Notes: generated by a model not told the origin, from the sequence alone. A DNA stretch of 64,000 nt from Candidatus Flexifilum affinis (GCA_016713325.1 JADJPJ010000018.1:1-64000); one strand, 5' to 3'; shown: positions 35,331 through 43,944, numbered from the stretch's first letter. Numbers and translations: made by a program.

Positions 35331-36965
35331 ACGCCACCTCAGGCCGCGTTTCTGTCCCTTTTCCTCGTCCTGGCGCTGATCGTCGCCCCGGTTAGCCCCA
35401 CCGCCGCGCAGGACGAGGACTCATCCCTGGACTACATTCGCGCGGCGGCGGCGCACATCCCGGCGGATGTCGAGTTCTTCGCGGCGGCCCAGACCGGCAG
35501 CGACTCGATCGCCGCGCTCGACTCGGTGCTGGCCCGCGTCGCCGACCGGTTGGCGCTCAACGATCCGCTCAGCGTGGCCCGCATGATCGGTCTGTTCGGC
35601 GAGACCAGCCCGACGGTGGCCCGCCTCAATCTGATCCTGCCGTTCATGGAGTCGGCGGCGGTGGCCGTGCACCGCGCCGAGGGCTACCTGGACAGCGCCC
35701 GCTTTGGCGACCAGGGCCGGGCGTTGTACGTCGTCGCCTTCTCCAGCGCGATGAGCGCCGTCCGTGCCGCCGCGCCGGTGCTGTTTGGCGACGCGACGCG
35801 CGAGACTCAAGGGGAGTACGAGGTTTATCAACTGGTGGACGACGACGCGCTGGTCGCTCTGGGCGCCGATCACCTGATCTTCGCGCAGGGCGAGACGGAT
35901 GCGCTTCGCCCGGACCGCGCCCTGGCCGACGATGCCCGCTTCCAGGCGGCGCTGGCTGAACTGCCGCGCGACGACTACGGTCTATTCGCTTATGGCGCCG
36001 TCCACCAGGTGCTGCCACTGATCCGCGACCGGCTGACGGCCGAGCTGCTGCGTTCGCTGTCGTTTGGCAATCAGACGGATATCGCCCTGGGCCTGGCCGC
36101 CGTCAGTATGGAAGGGGAGCTGAACCTTCTGGCCGACGCGGTGCAGACCGCTGCCACGGCCGCGCCGCTGCCCACCCTCCGGCCCGATTTCGCACGCTAT
36201 GTCCCGGCCGACACCGCCTTTGTGGTGCAGAGCGCCAGCATCGGGGCGCTCATCCGCACGGCCGCCGCGCTCTACGCCTCGATCAGCGCCGTCGAGACGC
36301 AGGAGAGCGCGCTGGCTTTGATGGAAGGTTTCTCGCAGGAGGTCCTCAAGCTGTCGCTGGAGCGCGACCTGATCCCGGCCTTGACCAGCGACTACCTGCT
36401 GGCGGTCGACTACCGGGCGGTCGATCTGCTGCCGGGCGTATCGTCGGCTGTCTTCCCGGTGGAGTTGGCCGTCTTCATGGAGGCTGACAGCCCGGGCAAT
36501 GCGGCGCGCGTGGTCGAGTCACTGTACAGCGGCGTCCGGCTGTTCCTTCAGGATCGCCCGTACGCCCGCTTCCGCGAGGCCGACACCAGCGTGCAGATCG
36601 GGAAGCTCGACGTGGTCTTTGGCGCGCAGGACCGGGTGGCCTATTTCGGCACGCGAGCGTTCACGCAGGAGGGGCTGGCCGGCCGCGCGCCGCTGAGCGA
36701 GACGGCGGAGTACCGCGCCATGACCGCGCAGGCGCTCGATGGGGGACATGCCCTGGCCTACATCAGCCGGCGGGGTATCGGCGAACTGCTTCTGCTCAGC
36801 GGGCAGTTCGATGCCGGCAGCCTGATCCCGCTCCCGCTCGACCTGCTGCCGCTGCCGGCGATCAACCCGGCCCGCCTGTACCAACTGGCGGATGGCGGTC
36901 TTTTCAGCGTGAGCAGTACTCCGAGCGGGGCGCGCGTCACGCGGCTGGCGCTGAGGATGCGGTGA
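35319..36965 (+). CDS. Exported DUF3352-like protein
   Basis: About 548 aa from a candidate TTG at 35319, which lies in the right end of the repeat array; the frame is open further upstream only through repeats. A signal peptide follows (FLSLFLVLALIVAPVSP, cleavage after TAA before QDED). The mature protein has IPADVEFFAAAQTGSDSIAALDSVLARV near its start, FARYVPADTAFVVQSASIGALIR in the middle, and an end VSSTPSGARVTRLALRMR, a layout resembling DUF3352 surface proteins. No catalytic motif is seen. The start is uncertain: no ribosome site precedes TTG, so the repeat may have replaced the original 5' end. Confidence 0.65.
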   Translation: MSLRTPPQAAFLSLFLVLALIVAPVSPTAAQDEDSSLDYIRAAAAHIPADVEFFAAAQTGSDSIAALDSVLARVADRLALNDPLSVARMIGLFGETSPTVARLNLILPFMESAAVAVHRAEGYLDSARFGDQGRALYVVAFSSAMSAVRAAAPVLFGDATRETQGEYEVYQLVDDDALVALGADHLIFAQGETDALRPDRALADDARFQAALAELPRDDYGLFAYGAVHQVLPLIRDRLTAELLRSLSFGNQTDIALGLAAVSMEGELNLLADAVQTAATAAPLPTLRPDFARYVPADTAFVVQSASIGALIRTAAALYASISAVETQESALALMEGFSQEVLKLSLERDLIPALTSDYLLAVDYRAVDLLPGVSSAVFPVELAVFMEADSPGNAARVVESLYSGVRLFLQDRPYARFREADTSVQIGKLDVVFGAQDRVAYFGTRAFTQEGLAGRAPLSETAEYRAMTAQALDGGHALAYISRRGIGELLLLSGQFDAGSLIPLPLDLLPLPAINPARLYQLADGGLFSVSSTPSGARVTRLALRMR

Positions 36966-37012
36966 AAAGAAGTGATGAGATACGAGAAATAAGAGATGAC
37001 GGAAAAGAATGA
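36962..37012. repeat. Purine-rich ATGAG-type repeat
   Basis: GTGATGAGATACGAGAAATAAGAGATGACGG directly after the stop of the DUF3352-like gene. Followed by a GCGGAC...GTCCGC hairpin and a GTAGGGGCGGGCC...GCCCGCCC hairpin (37018-37085) in the same spacer. Confidence 0.5.
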
Positions 37013-37017
37013 TGCCC

Positions 37018-37085
37018 GGGCGGACACACGGGTCCGCTCCCACAGTCACCCGGTAGCGTAGGGGCGGGCCAATGTAGCCCGCCCA
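37018..37085. repeat. GTAGGGGCGGG-type repeat
   Basis: CGGGCGGACACACGGGTCCGCTCC is one hairpin and GTAGGGGCGGGCCAATGTAGCCCGCCC the other; member of the same paired-hairpin family as 51730-51800, in inverse order. Confidence 0.6.
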
Positions 37086-37119
37086 ACGGTTTGCATTGAG
37101 ACAGAAACGTCACAGAAGG

Positions 37120-37866
37120 CTACACGGTTGGCAATGGCGGCTCGACAGTCCCGTCGTTGGCATCCCGGCCCGCGTCGGCATCGCCGCCGAACTGCGCGGC
37201 CCGCTGCCGCGCCCGCTCCACGTAATCGAGCGTCTGCTTGGGCGTTCCAATCAGGCTGCCCCACTGGCCGCTCTCGTCGCGCATGACGTCGAGCATGCCC
37301 TCGGCGAACCCCTGGAGACTGAAGTAGTAATCGTCGTCAGGCATCTGCTTCGAAGGCGAAAGCGCGTCGGCCAGGACCAGATTCTCCAGCGCCGACTCGT
37401 AGATCGACCGCTTGCGATCCCACTGGTACAGGTCGGCCAGCGTGGAGAAGGCGCCGCCCAGTACCGGCGCGACCACGCCGATGATCGGCAGGAGGGTCAG
37501 CAGCCAACCGCGCAGGAACACGCACTGGAAGTCGCCGCCCAGGCCGGTGGTGGATGCCGCGGTCGTCTCGCCCGATTGGGCAGCGCTGGCTTCGACCGTC
37601 GCCTCGATGGCCGGGATGTTGCTCGCCGGCCGCTCTGCCATCGTCGGCGGGCAGACCGATGCCGGCGTAAGGGCGATGACGAACGCCGCCAGCGCCGAGG
37701 CGAGGCCGGTCAGCAGCGCGAAGAAGGCGCGCCAGCGGTTGATCTGCCGGGCGGCGGTCCGATAACGATCGACTTTGCTGCGGTAGTAAGCCTCCTGATC
37801 CTTCAGCGCGTACTTCTCAAAAACCTTATACAGCGCTTCCGAATGCGTACGGTCAATGGGCGCCAT
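37120..37866 (-). CDS. Two-helix membrane protein, SLATT/DUF4231-like, second gene of pair
   Basis: 248 aa; ATG 37864-37866 preceded by AAGGAAGG. N-terminal helical region with EAYYRSKVDRYRTAARQINRWR leads directly into TM1 (about 46-66). A loop of about 50 residues contains the only two Cys (C72, C115), then TM2 (about 119-141), then LYQWDRKRSIYESALENLVLADAL. The layout of an amphipathic YR-rich helix, two helices, and a Trp/acidic C-terminal helix resembles SLATT domains, predicted pore-forming effectors of nucleotide-signalling conflict systems. It starts 15 bases after the stop of the upstream SLATT-like gene. Assignment is by pattern only. Confidence 0.6.
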   Translation of the reverse strand: MAPIDRTHSEALYKVFEKYALKDQEAYYRSKVDRYRTAARQINRWRAFFALLTGLASALAAFVIALTPASVCPPTMAERPASNIPAIEATVEASAAQSGETTAASTTGLGGDFQCVFLRGWLLTLLPIIGVVAPVLGGAFSTLADLYQWDRKRSIYESALENLVLADALSPSKQMPDDDYYFSLQGFAEGMLDVMRDESGQWGSLIGTPKQTLDYVERARQRAAQFGGDADAGRDANDGTVEPPLPTV

Positions 37867-37881
37867 CGTTCAGCCTTCCTT

Positions 37882-38631
37882 TCACGATCGGGGAGGGGAG
37901 GCGAGAGTCTGAGGCTCGTCCGGGTAACTGCCCCGGTTGATTTCCGCAGCCCTGCGGGCAAGCTCGCGCTCGCGCAGATACTCCGGCAGGTTGTCTCGAT
38001 CGTACATGTCGTACGGCGCAAGGTGGAGCATGTAGCGGAAGAATTCTCGCCGCAGGTGCTCGGCGCGCCGGCGGTTTTCCAGCCAGATGGGCAGGGGCGC
38101 CTCACGGCCGGAGATCGTCGCCAGGTAGGTGGCGATCAGCGCGACGATGGTTTCGATCAGCGCGAAGGCGGCGACAGCGGCATCGCTGCGCCCGACGGAG
38201 AGCGCTTGCAGCGCGCCGACGCCCGCTGCCACGGCGGCCAGGCTGATGAAGCCAAGCTGATAGACCAGATAGCGATTCTGATTCTCCGCGGCCTTGCGAT
38301 CCGTCATGCGAAAGAGCCGGACGAGTTCATACTCCATGAACTGGATGTCGCTCAGCACCTTCTGGATGGTGGCTTCGTCGAATTCGGCAAGCGTCTCCCG
38401 AAGGTCCTTTTCGTCAATCAGTTGAAAGTCTTTCTCGGCGCGTGGGAGGCCGCTCAGGTTGGGCATCTCTTTCAGCCAATCCGGGCGGCGGTCCTGCTGT
38501 TTGTCCTGGCTCTGGGTGAGTGGTTCGCCAGGCGGGGTGCGCGTCTCGCTGCGAGTGGGTGGGGGGGAAGGCGGCCCAGAAGCAGGCGGCGTGGAATCAT
38601 CAGAGGTGGGCGGCACGACCGGAGTACTCAT
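37882..38631 (-). CDS. SLATT/DUF4231-like membrane protein, first gene of pair
   Basis: 249 aa. ATG 38629-38631 follows a perfect AGGAGGT. Residues 1-45 are Pro/Ser/Thr-rich and disordered. A helical region (about 60-120, EYELVRLFRMTDRKAAENQNRY) leads into TM1 (about 121-144) and TM2 (about 151-173). Then comes WLENRRRAEHLRREFFRYMLH (residues 183-203), closely resembling the post-TM2 helix of DUF4231/SLATT proteins. A consensus promoter lies upstream. No SMODS nucleotidyltransferase or SLOG partner is found beside it, so either this pair works alone or the family call is a structural look-alike. Confidence 0.68.
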   Translation of the reverse strand: MSTPVVPPTSDDSTPPASGPPSPPPTRSETRTPPGEPLTQSQDKQQDRRPDWLKEMPNLSGLPRAEKDFQLIDEKDLRETLAEFDEATIQKVLSDIQFMEYELVRLFRMTDRKAAENQNRYLVYQLGFISLAAVAAGVGALQALSVGRSDAAVAAFALIETIVALIATYLATISGREAPLPIWLENRRRAEHLRREFFRYMLHLAPYDMYDRDNLPEYLRERELARRAAEINRGSYPDEPQTLASPPRS

Positions 38632-38669
38632 ATTCGATACCTCCTGTGCGCGGTTCGGATGTCGTTGAA

Positions 38670-38698
38670 ATCGTATGGCTGATGAATTTTCCTGTCAA
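38670..38698 (-). promoter_or_regulatory. Promoter of the SLATT-like operon
   Basis: On the minus strand TTGACA (38698-38693), exactly 17 bases, then TACGAT (38675-38670). The leader to the ATG at 38631 is about 30 bases and contains AGGAGGT. Strongest -35 box seen in the window. Confidence 0.7.
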
Positions 38699-38720
38699 GC
38701 AGAGGGGAGTGCGGATCAGG

Positions 38721-38746
38721 CGCGGACGGTCCACGGCCCGTCCGCG
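38721..38746. terminator. GC-rich hairpin between the Rieske-like remnant and the SLATT-like operon
   Basis: CGCGGACGG (38721-38729) and CCGTCCGCG (38738-38746) are perfect 9-base arms with an 8-base loop. It sits just upstream of the operon promoter and downstream of the minus-strand remnant gene. No T run follows, so termination is only a guess. Confidence 0.4.
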
Positions 38747-38835
38747 GGGTCCAGAGAGGTGCTTAGGAAGAAAGTCTCCCGTGACAGGAGGCGCTGGAGT
38801 TCGTCAGAAGTGGCCGCCCAGGCGGCGAATAGCCT

Positions 38836-39201
38836 TTATTCCGCGCGGAGGGTAAACCAGAAGCCGTCCACGGCGCTGTTCTCGAATCCGACCTGATCGA
38901 TGACGAAGCGCAGGCCGCGCGCCCGCAGTTCGAGCAGATACGCCCCCAGCCGGGAGCGCGCCTGAATCTCGGCCCGCAGGCTCCAGCGCGGCGGAATCGT
39001 CTCGTCGGCGATTTCCGTAGTGAAGGTGTCACCCGGTCTGGCCAGTTGCTCGATGCGCGCCGCACACTGCCATGTCCGCGCGAAGATGCGCTCCACCTCC
39101 TGGTCGCAAATCGCCGGGTCAAGATACCAACTGGCATCGAGGGTTTCGGCGTGCGCGACATCAGAGACGATCGACTGTGAGGTCGTCACCAGTTTTTTCA
39201 T
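38836..39201 (-). CDS. Small chimeric protein with N-terminal fragment of a Rieske-type ring-hydroxylating oxygenase
   Basis: 121 aa. Residues about 20-67 (SWYLDPAICDQEVERIFART, AARIEQLARPGDTFTTEI) look like the start of a Rieske oxygenase alpha subunit, but the sequence then turns into TIPPRWSLRAEIQARSRLG and ends FENSAVDGFWFTLRAE with none of the CxH/CxxH cluster ligands. It therefore cannot carry a Rieske centre. It may be a remnant fused to another fragment after a deletion, or a real small protein using that N-terminal fold. No neighbours are related to aromatic degradation. Confidence 0.55.
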   Translation of the reverse strand: MKKLVTTSQSIVSDVAHAETLDASWYLDPAICDQEVERIFARTWQCAARIEQLARPGDTFTTEIADETIPPRWSLRAEIQARSRLGAYLLELRARGLRFVIDQVGFENSAVDGFWFTLRAE

Positions 39202-39340
39202 TTGTCCAGAAGCCCCTGTACTAAAACCGAGTGCCCCTTGAACGAACAGATTGCGGTCAGTTGTTTAGGTGGTGTGAAGCGAACCATTGATCGGGCGATC
39301 GAGGCCAGTATAGCCGAAGATATCCCCTGTGGGAATGTTA

Positions 39341-39374
39341 TTTTCCCCCCACTTTCTGGGAAAATAGATATACT
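39341..39374 (+). promoter_or_regulatory. Inverted repeat next to a -10 box
   Basis: TTTTCCC (39341-39347) and GGGAAAA (39358-39364) are perfect arms; TATACT (39369-39374) is a good -10 box starting 4 bases later. The inverted repeat covers the -35 region, where a regulator could bind. Precedes the membrane protein gene at 39404. Confidence 0.45.
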
Positions 39375-39403
39375 TGCGGCAGATTACACGCAGAGTAAAC
39401 ATC

Positions 39404-40450
39404 GTGATCAATGAGCCGGGTTCAAACTCGCTGCCGGGCACGTCGCTCCAATCGCGCACCCTGATGGAACTGCTGCAGGCCACTTTTGCCATCTATCGCG
39501 ACAATCTCGTGGCCTACCTGATCCTCTCGGCGGTGGTGGTCATCCCCATCACCGTCATCAGCACGTTATTCGGCGACAGCCTGCTCAATGCGGTGACGTA
39601 CGTCGGCGATACGCCCACCTTCGACCCGGCGTTCGTCAACCAGATCTGCCTGTTCAGTATCGTTGTCCTGGTGCTGACCGTGGTGCAGACGGCCATTCTC
39701 AACTGCGTGGTCACCCACATGACGTCGGAGGCGCAGTTCGGCCGCAAACTGACACTGGTGCAGGCCTGGAACGAGAGCAGCCCGCTGATCAGCAAGCTGG
39801 TCGGCGCCAACCTGATCTTCTTCATGGTCGTTTTCGCGCTGGCTTTCGCCTCCACCCTGGCGATCTCGCTCTGCCCGCTGCTGGTGCCGATCTTCGCCTT
39901 CACGATCTACCTGTCCACCGCCGTCAACGCCTTTCTCGCGCCGGTGATCACGCTGGAACGCACCTCGGCGACCACTTCGGTGGTACGCTCCTACTATCTA
40001 GGCAAGTCGGTCTTCTGGCGCATCTTCGCGCTGTCACTGTCGCTGGCGCTCATCACCCTCCTGTTTCAACTGGTCATCGACGCCGTGGTCGGCCTGAGCG
40101 GGGCGGCCGGATCGGGTGCAGCGACCTCGCTGGGCGTCAGCACCCTGGCCGGGATTCTCGTCAGCATTATCACCACCGTGCTGGTGCCGATCGCCATGAC
40201 CCTCCTTTACTACGATGCGCGTATCCGGCGCGAGAATCTTCTGGCCGAGCTGAAAAGCGTCGGTGCAGATGCCCGCCCGCTTCATGTGCCGGTGCCGCCG
40301 AACATGCCTCCGCTGATCAACAACCAGGACATCATGAACATCGTCGGACTGATCGTCTTCGTCGTCGTGCTCATGCTGTTCCTCGGGGGGACCGCCAGCG
40401 CTCTGCTGAATTTGCTTGTGCCGGGGCTGGGCGGTATTCCGACAGGCTAA
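39404..40450 (+). CDS. Multi-helix membrane protein (GDPD-membrane-domain-like)
   Basis: 348 aa from GTG 39404; an in-frame TTG at 39374 falls inside the -10 box and is unlikely. About seven helices, e.g. NLVAYLILSAVVVIPITVIS, ICLFSIVVLVLTVVQTAIL, LIFFMVVFALAFASTLAISL, VSIITTVLVPIAMTLLYYDARIRRE and a last one near the C-terminus (IVGLIVFVVVLMLFLGG). The pattern LLQATFAIYRDNL at the start and LLYYDARIRREN after the penultimate group resemble the DUF7847/glycerophosphodiester-phosphodiesterase membrane domain found alone in many bacteria. No catalytic domain. Function unknown. Confidence 0.75.
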   Translation: MINEPGSNSLPGTSLQSRTLMELLQATFAIYRDNLVAYLILSAVVVIPITVISTLFGDSLLNAVTYVGDTPTFDPAFVNQICLFSIVVLVLTVVQTAILNCVVTHMTSEAQFGRKLTLVQAWNESSPLISKLVGANLIFFMVVFALAFASTLAISLCPLLVPIFAFTIYLSTAVNAFLAPVITLERTSATTSVVRSYYLGKSVFWRIFALSLSLALITLLFQLVIDAVVGLSGAAGSGAATSLGVSTLAGILVSIITTVLVPIAMTLLYYDARIRRENLLAELKSVGADARPLHVPVPPNMPPLINNQDIMNIVGLIVFVVVLMLFLGGTASALLNLLVPGLGGIPTG

Positions 40451-40580
40451 CGCGGTGGGGAGGATGATCACCCACCCCAGGTGACATAAGCCAGCGTCAG
40501 GACCTGACGGTTCGGGTTACGATCCCATAAAAAGTGGATTGTCTCCCGAATAGTGGGAATTGCTGACGGAGGGTGGTTTC

Positions 40581-41849
40581 ATGTCACGAACACGAACGCA
40601 CATTGCTATCGCACTGCTGCTGCTCTGGGCGATGGTTGCTCCGGCCTATGGTCAGGTGCGTATGGTCTATGGCGTCTTCTTCTATTCGCCGAGCTGCGCT
40701 CACTGCCATGAGGTCATCACCAAGCACTGGGATGGCATTCAGAACCAGTTTGGCGATCAGCTCCAGGTCCTCTTTATCGACGTCACCACACAGGCCGGCA
40801 GCCAATTGATGTCGTCGGCGCGATCGGCCATGAACATCGCCTCCAATGGTGTGCCGATGCTGATCATCGGCTCGAACGTGCTGGTTGGGTCGGTAGAAAT
40901 CCCCACACGTACGGCGGACATCGTCCGCGCCGGGTTGGATGCCGGCGGCATCGGCTATCCGCCGATCCCGGGCATCGAGGAAGTGTTCGACGCAGCGTTG
41001 GCCTACAACGCGCAGATTTCCGGCGAAGAAGAGAGCACCCAGGCAACGGATAGCGGCGAAGCCGCGACGCTGGCACCCGCCGAGACAGGCAACGTCGACG
41101 TGCTGGGCGACCCGGCGAACCTGCTGGCCATTGGCCTGCTGCTGGTGCTGCTGGCAAGTCTGGTGGTCATGCTGATGGCATCGAGCAGTACGCGTGCCCG
41201 GGCCATCGTGACGGGGCGGGGCGCATGGTATGCCCTGATGCTTGGAATTCTGTCGGGCGCGCTGCTCACGGCCTCGCTCATGCTGGGCAGCACCTCTGAA
41301 CCCGGCATCGCGCTGATCGCGGGCGCGGCATTCGTCCTGTTCGTCATCTCTGGCGGCATGCTGCTGCGCCAACGGGGACAGATCCGTCAGGCCAAACAGG
41401 TTCTGCCCTTGATCGCCCTGGCCGGGCTGCTGGTGGCCGGCTATCTGGCATATGTCGAGACCACGCTGTCGGAAGCCGTGTGCGGTGCGTTCGGCAACTG
41501 CAACGCTGTGCAGCAAAGCCCCTATGCGCAGATCGCAGGGGTGCCCATCGGCGTGATTGGCATCGCCGGCTACCTGCTGATCCTGGCCATCTGGGCGCTC
41601 GGGAAGTGGCGGCAGGTACGCTGGGCGGACAGTGCCCTCTTCGTCATCGCGCTGCTGGGCACGGTATTCTCGCTTTACCTGACCAGCCTGGAACCGTTCG
41701 TCATCGGCGCGACCTGTGTCTGGTGTCTGACCTCATCCGTCGTCATGGGCATCCTGCTGTGGATGACCGCGCCGGCCCTGGACCCGAATCGCGACCTGCC
41801 GACGCGCTCCGGTAAGCAAAGGCTGACTCAGCAGCGCGCCCGGTCGTAG
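40581..41849 (+). CDS. Thioredoxin-like / vitamin K epoxide reductase (VKOR) fusion
   Basis: 422 aa from ATG 40581, after GGAGGGT. Signal-like N-terminal helix (IAIALLLLWAMVAPAYG) then a thioredoxin-like domain with SPSC39-AH-C42 and the cis-Pro-like NGVPMLIIG. After an acidic linker come two extra helices and the VKOR part: C301GAFGNC307 with NAVQQSPYAQIAGVPIGVIGIAGY, and the catalytic pair C379-VW-C382 in the last helices. VKOR passes electrons from periplasmic thiols to quinone, reoxidising DsbA-type partners such as the protein at 30928. The Trx domain precedes VKOR, the reverse of the usual order. Confidence 0.92.
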   Translation: MSRTRTHIAIALLLLWAMVAPAYGQVRMVYGVFFYSPSCAHCHEVITKHWDGIQNQFGDQLQVLFIDVTTQAGSQLMSSARSAMNIASNGVPMLIIGSNVLVGSVEIPTRTADIVRAGLDAGGIGYPPIPGIEEVFDAALAYNAQISGEEESTQATDSGEAATLAPAETGNVDVLGDPANLLAIGLLLVLLASLVVMLMASSSTRARAIVTGRGAWYALMLGILSGALLTASLMLGSTSEPGIALIAGAAFVLFVISGGMLLRQRGQIRQAKQVLPLIALAGLLVAGYLAYVETTLSEAVCGAFGNCNAVQQSPYAQIAGVPIGVIGIAGYLLILAIWALGKWRQVRWADSALFVIALLGTVFSLYLTSLEPFVIGATCVWCLTSSVVMGILLWMTAPALDPNRDLPTRSGKQRLTQQRARS

Positions 41850-41977
41850 GACGCACCGGGAAGAGCAGCGGGTGAGGGTCGAAAATAAGGTTTCACCGCA
41901 AAGCGCGTCTTTTCTGACGCGAATGGCTGCGGTATCGTTCTGTTCTGCACCTTGAGATGTGTGGACAGGACAGACCG

Positions 41978-43843
41978 ATGCTGCAGCTTCCCCTCTGGCT
42001 TTCAGCCGTGCACCATGATGGATCCGAGTGTTATGTCTCCAATGGGCTGCCTGCCTATGGCGAGCAGGTGACCATTCGCCTGCGCACGCCCGACGACGCG
42101 CCGCTGCGCCGGGTCTGGCTGCGTCACACCCCGGATGGCGAGGGGCGGCATGTGGAGATGAAAGTCGTGCGGTCGGAGCGGGGTGTGACCTGGTGGGAGG
42201 CCGCGCTGACTATCAACATGCCGGCGACGCCCTACCATTTCAAACTGATCGCGGATGATGCCGCCTATTTCTTCAATGCCCTCGGCGTGTCACGGGCCGA
42301 ACCGCTCAGCCTGTTCGATTTCAAGCTGCTGGCCGAGTATGAGGCGCCGCTGTGGGTGCAGGACAGCATCTTCTATCACATCTTTGTCGACCGCTTCTAC
42401 AACGGCGACCCGTCCAACGACGTGCCGGAAGGCGCCTGGAACCTGGATGGGTTCACGACACAGCGCCGCGCCTGGGATCAGCAGCCGCTGCCCTGGCGCG
42501 AGGGCGGCAACCTCGACTTCTTCGGCGGCGACCTGCCCGGCATCATTCAGAAGCTGGACTATCTGCGCGACCTGGGGGCCAATACCGTCGCGCTGACGCC
42601 GATCTTCACGGCGCGCACCAACCACCGCTATGACACGATGGACTTCGATCGCGTCGATCCCTACGTGGGCGGCGACGCGGCGCTGGCGGCGCTGCGCGAT
42701 GCCCTCGACCGCCACAACATGCACATCGCCCTGGATGTGGTGGTCAATCACCTGGGCGTCCACCACCCGTGGTTTCTCGCGGCGCAGCAGGACGCCAGCG
42801 CGCCGACGGCCGGCTACTTCAAGTTCTACGAGCATCCGAAGCGTTACGCCACCTGGCTGGGAGTCGACAGCCTGGTCAAGCTCAACTTCGAGAGCGAGGC
42901 CCTGCGCGACGCTTTATACCGCTCGCCGGAGTCGATTCTGCGCCGCTGGCTGCGCCCCCCGTACCGCATCGACTCCTGGCGGCTCGACGTCTTCCACATG
43001 ATGGGTCGCCTGGGCAAAACGCGGCTGGAGCAGGAGGTAGCGCGCGGCATCCGTCGGGCGGTCAAGGCCGACAATCCTCAGCTCTACCTGTATGGCGAGC
43101 ACTCGTTCGATGGCACGCCGCATCTGCAAGGCGACGAGGTCGACGCGACGATGAACTACGAGGGCTTCAGCGTCCCCCTGCGGCGCTGGATGACGGGCTA
43201 CATGGGTCCGGAATGGCCGCCCGCCTTCAACGACCCTTCGCCGATGCCGGGGGAGGCGGTGGTCGAGCAGTGGCGCTCACACCTGGCGACGATCCCCTGG
43301 GCGATTGCCCGGCAGCAGTACCACATGCTCAGCAGCCACGACATGGTTCGCTTTCTGCACCTGGCCGGCGGCGACAAGGCGCTTCTGCTCCTGGCCGCCG
43401 GCCTGCTGATGACCTATCCGGGAGTCCCGGCGGTCTACTACGGCGAAGAGATCGGCATGAGCGGCGGACCCGACCCGGACAACCGCCAGCCCTTCCCCTG
43501 GGACGAGTCGCGGTGGGATTCTCAGGTGCGGGCGACGTTCCAGGCGCTGATCGGCCTGCGGCGCACCGCCCCGGCGTTGGTGCGCGGCGGTTTGCAGTTC
43601 CTCTACGCGGAGGGTGGTTTGATCGCCTACCAGCGGCAGTCGCACGACCAGCAGATTGTCGTGATCGGCTGGCGCGGACCGGGCCCGCTGGACTCGCTGA
43701 CGATTCCGCTGTGGCATGCCGGTGTGAACGATGGGGCGACGCTCACCGACCTGCTTACCGGGGAGACATTTGCCGTGCGAGATCGCGGGCTGACACTGCA
43801 TGATCGGGCGTCTGGTGACTTACTTCTTTTAGAAGTAAAATAG
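41978..43843 (+). CDS. GH13 alpha-glycosidase (neopullulanase/cyclomaltodextrinase-like)
   Basis: 621 aa from ATG 41978 (AGGA about 10 bases upstream). The N-terminal about 130 residues form the beta-sandwich domain typical of cyclomaltodextrinases and maltogenic amylases. The barrel motifs are LDVVVNHLG, SWRLDVFHM with nucleophile D337, LYGEHSFD with acid/base E374, and LSSHDMVRF with D455. No signal peptide, so a cytoplasmic enzyme that would split maltodextrins or cyclodextrins. Single gene; no transporter or regulator of sugar uptake is adjacent. Confidence 0.92.
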   Translation: MLQLPLWLSAVHHDGSECYVSNGLPAYGEQVTIRLRTPDDAPLRRVWLRHTPDGEGRHVEMKVVRSERGVTWWEAALTINMPATPYHFKLIADDAAYFFNALGVSRAEPLSLFDFKLLAEYEAPLWVQDSIFYHIFVDRFYNGDPSNDVPEGAWNLDGFTTQRRAWDQQPLPWREGGNLDFFGGDLPGIIQKLDYLRDLGANTVALTPIFTARTNHRYDTMDFDRVDPYVGGDAALAALRDALDRHNMHIALDVVVNHLGVHHPWFLAAQQDASAPTAGYFKFYEHPKRYATWLGVDSLVKLNFESEALRDALYRSPESILRRWLRPPYRIDSWRLDVFHMMGRLGKTRLEQEVARGIRRAVKADNPQLYLYGEHSFDGTPHLQGDEVDATMNYEGFSVPLRRWMTGYMGPEWPPAFNDPSPMPGEAVVEQWRSHLATIPWAIARQQYHMLSSHDMVRFLHLAGGDKALLLLAAGLLMTYPGVPAVYYGEEIGMSGGPDPDNRQPFPWDESRWDSQVRATFQALIGLRRTAPALVRGGLQFLYAEGGLIAYQRQSHDQQIVVIGWRGPGPLDSLTIPLWHAGVNDGATLTDLLTGETFAVRDRGLTLHDRASGDLLLLEVK

Positions 43844-43863
43844 CTGAACAGTTCATTATCAGA

Positions 43864-43909
43864 ACGGTGGCCGATCTCAATGCTCCACCGTCCAACTGAT
43901 GCCTATACT
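43864..43909 (+). promoter_or_regulatory. Inverted repeat and -10 box upstream of the sensor operon
   Basis: ACGGTGG (43864-43870) and CCACCGT (43885-43891) are perfect arms with a 14-base spacer; TATACT at 43904-43909 is a plausible -10 box. The repeat could be an operator or the end of the GH13 transcript. Confidence 0.4.
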
Positions 43910-43944
43910 GAAGCTATATCCGATAGATCATGGAGGATTTCGCT

